64,000 bases of DNA from Symbiodinium natans (taxonomy: Eukaryota; Sar; Dinophyceae; Suessiales; Symbiodiniaceae): NCBI GenBank assembly GCA_905221605.1, contig CAJNDS010002420.1, positions 371,587 through 435,586 on the forward strand, read 5' to 3'. A program made the position numbers and the translations under genes. Positions 58,889 through 64,000 of the stretch are shown one piece after another. The first letter of the stretch is position 1. Each line of letters opens with the position of its first letter. The notes under the pieces were generated by a model. That model saw only the letters and a program-made list of their open reading frames with translations. It ran no database searches and was not told the DNA's origin.

Positions 58889-59410
58889 TTGGATTATTTG
58901 GTGGTTTTTCCAGGCTGCCAAACTAACGAAAATCCCTATGTTTTGGCCTTAATTCAGGGACCAAATTGCGCAAAAACTCACAAATTTGCCATTTCGAGGG
59001 TTTTCCAAGGCCGCCAGACTAGCGAAAATCCCTATGTTTTGGCCTTGATACGGAGTTTTTTGGTAAGGTTCAAAAGGGTCAAAAATCACTAAATTTCATT
59101 ATTTGGTGGTTTTCCAAGGCTGCCAAACTAACGAAAATCCCTATGTTTTCGCATTTATTCAGGGTTTGGGAAGGCCCAAAATGATCAAAAAAACACAAAA
59201 ATTTGCCATTTGGGTGGGTTTACGGCTGCCAAACTAGGGAAAATCTCCTTTTTTGCACACCTGAACTCAGGATTTGTGAGAGCCCAAAATGGTCGAAAAC
59301 TACGCAGTTTGCCATGGGGATGGGTTTCCAAGGCACAAAATGATCCAAAATCATAAAAAACTGCTATTTGGGGGGCCCAAAATAATCAGAAATCACGGAT
59401 TTTTGCCACC
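58889..59410. repeat. about 107-bp satellite, block 2
   Basis: Same unit as 57000-57565 with more divergence toward the right end. Confidence 0.88.
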
Positions 59411-61546
59411 ACCCGCCCCCCCTAAACTATCTAAACTATCTAAACTATCTAAACTATCAAAACTATCAAAACTATCTAAACTACCTAAACTATCTAAACT
59501 ATCTAAACCCCCCTGGTTTAGACCCAACCCCCCCCCCCTTAAACTATATAAACTATCTAAACTATCTAAACCCTCCTTCCCGGTTTAGATAGTTTAGATA
59601 GTTTAGGTAGTTTAGGCCTCCCCCAACTATCTAAACTATCTAAACTATCTAAACGCCCCTGGTTTAGACCCAACCCCCCTCCCTTAAACTATCTAAACTA
59701 TCTAAACTATCTAAACCCTCCCCCGGTTTAGATAGTTTAGGTAGTTTAGGTAGTTTAGGCCTCTCCCCCAACTATCTAAACTATCTAAACCCCCCTGCTT
59801 TAGACCCAACCCCCCCCTTAAACTAGCTAAACTATCTAAACTATCTAAATTATCTAAACCCCCACCGGTTTAGATAGTTTAGATAGTTTAGGTAGTTTAG
59901 GCCTCTCCCCCAACTATCTAAACTATCTAAACTATCTAAATCCCCCTGGTTTAGACCCAACCCCCAGCCCCCTAAACTATCTAAACTATCTAAGCTATCT
60001 AAACTATCTAAACTATCTAAACTATCTAAACTATCTAAACCCCCCTGGTTTAGATAGTTTAGATAGTTTAGGTAGTTTAGGCCTCTCTCCCAACTATCTA
60101 AACTATCTTAACTATCTAAACCCCCCTGGTTTAGATAGTTTAGATAGTTTAGGTAGTTTAGGTAGTTTAGCCTCTCCCCCTATTATCTAAACTATCTAAC
60201 TATCCCACCCCCCTAGTTTAGGATTGGTTAGGTAGTTAGGTAGTTTTAGTTAAGTTTTGGGCTCCACCCGGGACCCCAGCTCCCACCCTAAACTACTCTA
60301 AACTATCTCACTATCTAAACCCCCCCCCCCCCCCCCCCGGTTTAGAATAGTTTGAGTTGTAGTTTTAGTCCCTCTCTCCCACCTATCTAAACTATCTAAA
60401 CTATCTAAAACCCCCCTGGTTTAGATAGTTTAGGTAGTTTAGGTAGTTTATGTAGTTTTGGGCTCCACCCGGGACCAACCTCCCCCCTAAACTATCTAAA
60501 CCACCCCCCCGGTTTAGATAGTTTAGATAGTTTAGGTAGTTTAGGCCTCTGCCCCAACTATCTAAACTATCTAAACTATCTAAACCCCCCTGGTTTAGAC
60601 CCAACCCCCCCCCTCAACTATCTAAACTATCTAAACTATCTAAACTATCTAAACCCCCCTGGTTTAGATAGTTTAGATAGTTTAGGTAGTTTAGGCCTCT
60701 CCCCCAACTATCTAAACTATCTAAACCCCCCCCGGTTTAGATAGTTTAGATAGTTTAGGTAGTTTAGCCCTCTCGACCAACTATCTAAACTATCTAAACT
60801 ATCTAAACCCCCCTGGTTTAGATAGTTTAGATAGTTTAGATAGTTTAGGTAGTTTAGGTAGTTTAGGTAGTTTAGGTAGTTTAGGTAGTTTTGGGCTCCA
60901 CCCGGGACCAACCTCCCCCCTAAACTATCTAAACCACCCCCCCGGTTTAGATAGTTTAGATAGTTTAGGTAGTTTAGGCCTCTCCCCCAACTATCTAAAC
61001 TATCTAAACTATCTAAACCCCCCTGGTTTAGACCCAACCCCCCCCCCCTCAACTATCTAAACTATCTAAACTATCTAAACTATCTAAACTATCTAAACTA
61101 TCTAAACTATCTAAACTATCTAAACTATCTAACCCCCCCTGGTTTAGATAGTTTAGATAGTTTAGGTAGTTTAGGCCTCTCCCCCAACTATCTAAACTAT
61201 CTAAACTATCTAAACTATCTAAACTATCTAAACTATCTAAACCCCCCTGGTTTAGATAGTTTAGATAGTTTAAATAGTTTAGGCCTCTCCCCCAACTATC
61301 TAAACTATCTAAACTATCTAAACCCCCCCCCGGTTTAGATAGTTTAGATAATTTAAATAGTTTAGGCCTCTACCCCAACTATCTAAACTATCTAAACTAT
61401 CTAAACCCCCTCTGGTTTAGATAGTTTATATAGTTTAGATAGTTTAAATAGTTTAGATAGTTTAGGTAGTTTTGGGCTCCACCCGTGACCCAACCTACCA
61501 CCAAAATTATCTAAACTATGTAAACTATCTAAACTATCTAAACCCC

Positions 61547-61910
61547 CGGGCTCGTAATTTAGTATTGGGGGAAGGCCCGGGCTCGTAATTTAGTATTTGG
61601 GGAAGGCCCGGGCTCGTAATTTAGTATTGGGGGAAGGCCCGGGCTCGTAATTTAGTATTTGGGGAAGGCCCGGGCTCGTAATTTAGTATTGGGGGAAGGC
61701 CCGGGCTCGTAATGTAATATTGGGGGAAGGCCCGGGCTGGTAATTTAGTATTGGGGGGAGGCCCGGGCTCGTAATTTAGTATTGGGGGGAGGCCCGGGCT
61801 CGAAATTTAGTATTGGGGGGGGCCCGGCTCGTAAAGTAGTATTGGGGGGGGGCCGGGCTCGTAATTTAGTATTGGGGGGGGGCCGGGCTCGTAATTTAGT
61901 ATTGGGGGGA
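61547..61910. repeat. 30-bp CCCGGGCTCG array, block 1
   Basis: About twelve tandem copies of a 30-bp unit containing CCCGGGCTCGTAATTTAGTA and TTGGGGGAAGG, nested in the 9-bp satellite. It is more degenerate rightward. Confidence 0.95.
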
Positions 61911-62035
61911 CCCTTGGTTTAGATAGTTTAGATAATTTAAGTAGTTTAGATAGTTTAGGTAGTTTTGGGCTCCACCCATGACCCAACCTACCACCAAAAT
62001 GATCTAAACTATGTAAACTATCTAAACTATCTAAA

Positions 62036-62255
62036 CCCCCGGGCTCGTAATTTAGTATTGGGGGAAGGCCCGGGCTCGTAATTTAGTATTGGGGGAAGGC
62101 CCGGGCTCGTAATTTAGTATTGGGGGAAGGACCGGGCTCGTAATTTAGTATTGGGGGAAGGCCCGGGCTCGTAATTTAGTATTGGGGGAAGGCCCGGGCT
62201 CGTAATTTAGTATTGGGGGAAGGCCCGGGCTCGTAATTTAGTATTGGGGGAACCC
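62036..62255. repeat. 30-bp CCCGGGCTCG array, block 2
   Basis: Seven copies of the same unit. A third remnant of two copies is at 62380-62440. The segments following each block are near-identical. Confidence 0.95.
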
Positions 62256-63054
62256 TTGGTTTAGATAGTTTAGATAATTTAAATAGTTTAGATAGTTTAG
62301 GTAGTTTTGGGCTCCACCCGTGACCCAACCTACCCCCAAAATTATCTAAACTATGTAAACTATCTAAACTATCTAAACCCCCGGGCTCGTAATTTAGTAT
62401 TGGGGGAAGGCACGGGCTCGTAATTTAGTATTGGGGGGACCCTTGGTTTAGATAGTTTAGATAGTTTAGGTAGTTTTGGGCTCCACCCGGGACCCAACCT
62501 CCCCCCCCAAACTACCTAAACTACCTAAACTACCTAAACTACCTAAACTACCTAAACTATCTAAACTATCTAAACTATCTAAACCCCCCTGGTTTAGATA
62601 GTTTAGATCGTTTAGGTAGTTGAGGCCTCTCTCCCCCAACTATCTAAACTATCTAAACTATCTAAACCCCCCTGGTTTAGATAGTTTAGATAGTTTAGGT
62701 AGTTGAGGCCTCTCTCCCCCAACTATCTAAACTATCTAAACTATGTAAACCCCCCCCGGTTTAGATAGTTTAGATAGTTTAGGGAGTTTAGGCCTCTCAC
62801 CCAACGATCTAAACTATCTAAACTATCTAAACCCCATTGGTTTAGATAGTTTAGGTAGTTTAGGCCTCTCCCCCAACTATCTAAACTATCTAAACTATCT
62901 AAACCCCACTGGTTTAGATAGTTTAGATAGTTTAGGTAGTTTAGGCCTCTCACCCAACTATCTAAACTATCTAAACTATCTAAACCCCCCTGGTTTAGAT
63001 AGTTGAGATAGTCCCCAAAAAAAGGAACGCCACATAATACATAAAGGTTCCTGC

Positions 63055-63135
63055 CTCACATATATATCTATATATATATATATTCATTATAATTATACAT
63101 TTATATATATATATATATAATTTTTTTCGTTCTAT
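63055..63135. repeat. TA microsatellite
   Basis: ATATATAT tracts between the satellite and the last unique island. Confidence 0.95.
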
Positions 63136-63281
63136 ATATCTATAGATTCCTCAGGAAGCTAAAGAGAAATGGAGCCTGCCAACGCCCAAAGCCACAGCCC
63201 GAAACCCGAAACCCAAATCGCCTTAAGGCCCTTGCCTGCTCGAAAGCGGCCTCGAGCGCATGCTTCTCAGCAGCCTTTGCA

Positions 63282-63455
63282 GGGGGGGGGGGGGGGGGGC
63301 TTTCGGGGGGCTCTTGGGGTTCAAGGGGGTTTAGGGTTTAGGTTTAGGGTTTAGGGTTTAGGGTTTAGGGTTTAGGGTTTAGGGTTTAGGGTTTAGGGTT
63401 TAGGGTTTAGGGTTTAGGGTTTAGGGTTTAGGGTTTAGGGTTTAGGGTTGGGGTT
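63282..63455. repeat. G run and long TTTAGGG array
   Basis: An 18-base G run (63282-63299) and about 17 TTTAGGG units (63330-63450). Confidence 0.97.
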
Positions 63456-64000
63456 TGGGTTTTGGGTGTAGGAGGGTTGATCAAGGAGGTTGGAGATTAT
63501 AGGGCTCTGTTTGTTGCTTTGGCATTTTAAGGGGCTTGGGAGGGGTTCTGGGGGTCTAGAGATTTTCTGGGTTTGTGTTGTTTTGTTTCGACATGGCCTC
63601 TAGGACCGTGCATGCTCTGAAGTCTCAACGCATTTGGCAAATTCAGGCAGTCGAGTAACTGCTGGCTTGGCTTCGACTGCGACTGTGTGTTGTTCAGGGT
63701 CTTCGCCCTAAACCCTAAACCCTGGACCCCAAACCCAAAACCCGAGATGTAAAACCCTAACCCTAAACCCTTCACCCGCCAACCCAAAACCCAAAACCCT
63801 AAAGCCGAAACCCTAAATCTCAAACCCCCCAAACCTCTCGAGCTTAAGGCCTCAGGTATCTTGCAGGCTCTGGGGACTGCTCCCAATGAAAGTGGGGTTG
63901 AGGGCTTAAAGTTCCGGGTTTAGGGTTTTGGGATTAAGGGTTTAGGGTTAAGGGTTTAGGGTTTAGGAGGGTTTAGGGTTTCGGGTTTAGGGCCCCAAGC
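63456..64000. other. unique stretch and degenerate arrays
   Basis: CCCTAAA/CCCAAA remnants (63705-63830) and TTTAGGG (63917-63990). The 119-codon minus ORF 63527-63886 is half repeat translation. No gene is called. Confidence 0.55.

Larger units (their letters stand above)
59415..63010. repeat. 9-bp TAAACTATC satellite in alternating orientation
   Basis: Runs of TAAACTATC (2-10 units) flip to GATAGTTTA every 40-100 bp. They are joined by C-rich spacers (ACCCCCCTGG) and the motif GGCCTCTCCCCCAACTATC. A recurring composite is spacer, forward run, ACCCCCCTGG, reverse run, spacer. Potential for extensive hairpins. ORFs here are only repeat translations. Confidence 0.95.

Noticed and set aside
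61547-62255. CRISPR-like array from the regular 30-bp units
   Set aside because: Units are contiguous with no unique spacers, and the genome is eukaryotic.
59289-62953. ORFs rich in LNYLNYLN or LSKLSKLSK
   Set aside because: Direct translations of the 9-bp satellite, with no other protein features.

Overview
The window looks like nuclear DNA of a dinoflagellate, possibly a member of Symbiodiniaceae (inference, moderate confidence). It is saturated with short CCCTAAA/TTTAGGG arrays in both orientations. It carries an intact Ty1/copia retroelement with an unusual multi-domain polyprotein whose LTR contains a near-match to the dinoflagellate spliced leader. It has many short TIR elements and only small exon-sized coding islands. 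No rRNA, tRNA, CRISPR or bacterial-type operon was seen.

Layout. 1-33 kb: telomere-type arrays every 100-400 bp, separated by unique islands. Many islands read as short exons on one strand or the other, typically entered after a CCCTAAA stretch and an AG, and left at a GT inside a TTTAGGG array (exon|GTTTAGGG). At least seven MITE-like families are interspersed, several with perfect 4-bp target duplications. 33.1-43.0 kb: one complete LTR retrotransposon on the minus strand with identical 222-bp LTRs, 5-bp target duplication, polypurine tract, primer-binding site and one 3077-codon ORF. 43-51.5 kb: the telomere-repeat/exon mosaic resumes. 51.6-55.6 kb: a 4-kb block of nested long duplications without telomere repeats. 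55.6-59.4 kb: 55-bp and about 107-bp satellites, interrupted by a segment holding a PPPDE-peptidase-like exon and a MITE. 59.4-63.0 kb: a 9-bp TAAACTATC satellite that flips orientation every few units, with embedded 30-bp arrays. 63-64 kb: telomere-type arrays again.

The most striking items are: (1) the retrotransposon polyprotein, which appears to combine Gag, two protease-like modules, a cytosine-C5-methyltransferase-like domain (GGPPC), integrase, a 2-oxoglutarate/Fe(II) oxygenase-like domain (HxD...H...R), RT, RNase H and a C-terminal membrane/zinc module; (2) evidence that telomere-type repeats and CT...AG-ended MITEs form intron sequence and were inserted with flanking duplications. 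Exon calls are by eye from frame, codon texture and splice-like borders. They need RNA evidence, and their assignment to complete genes is not possible from this window.
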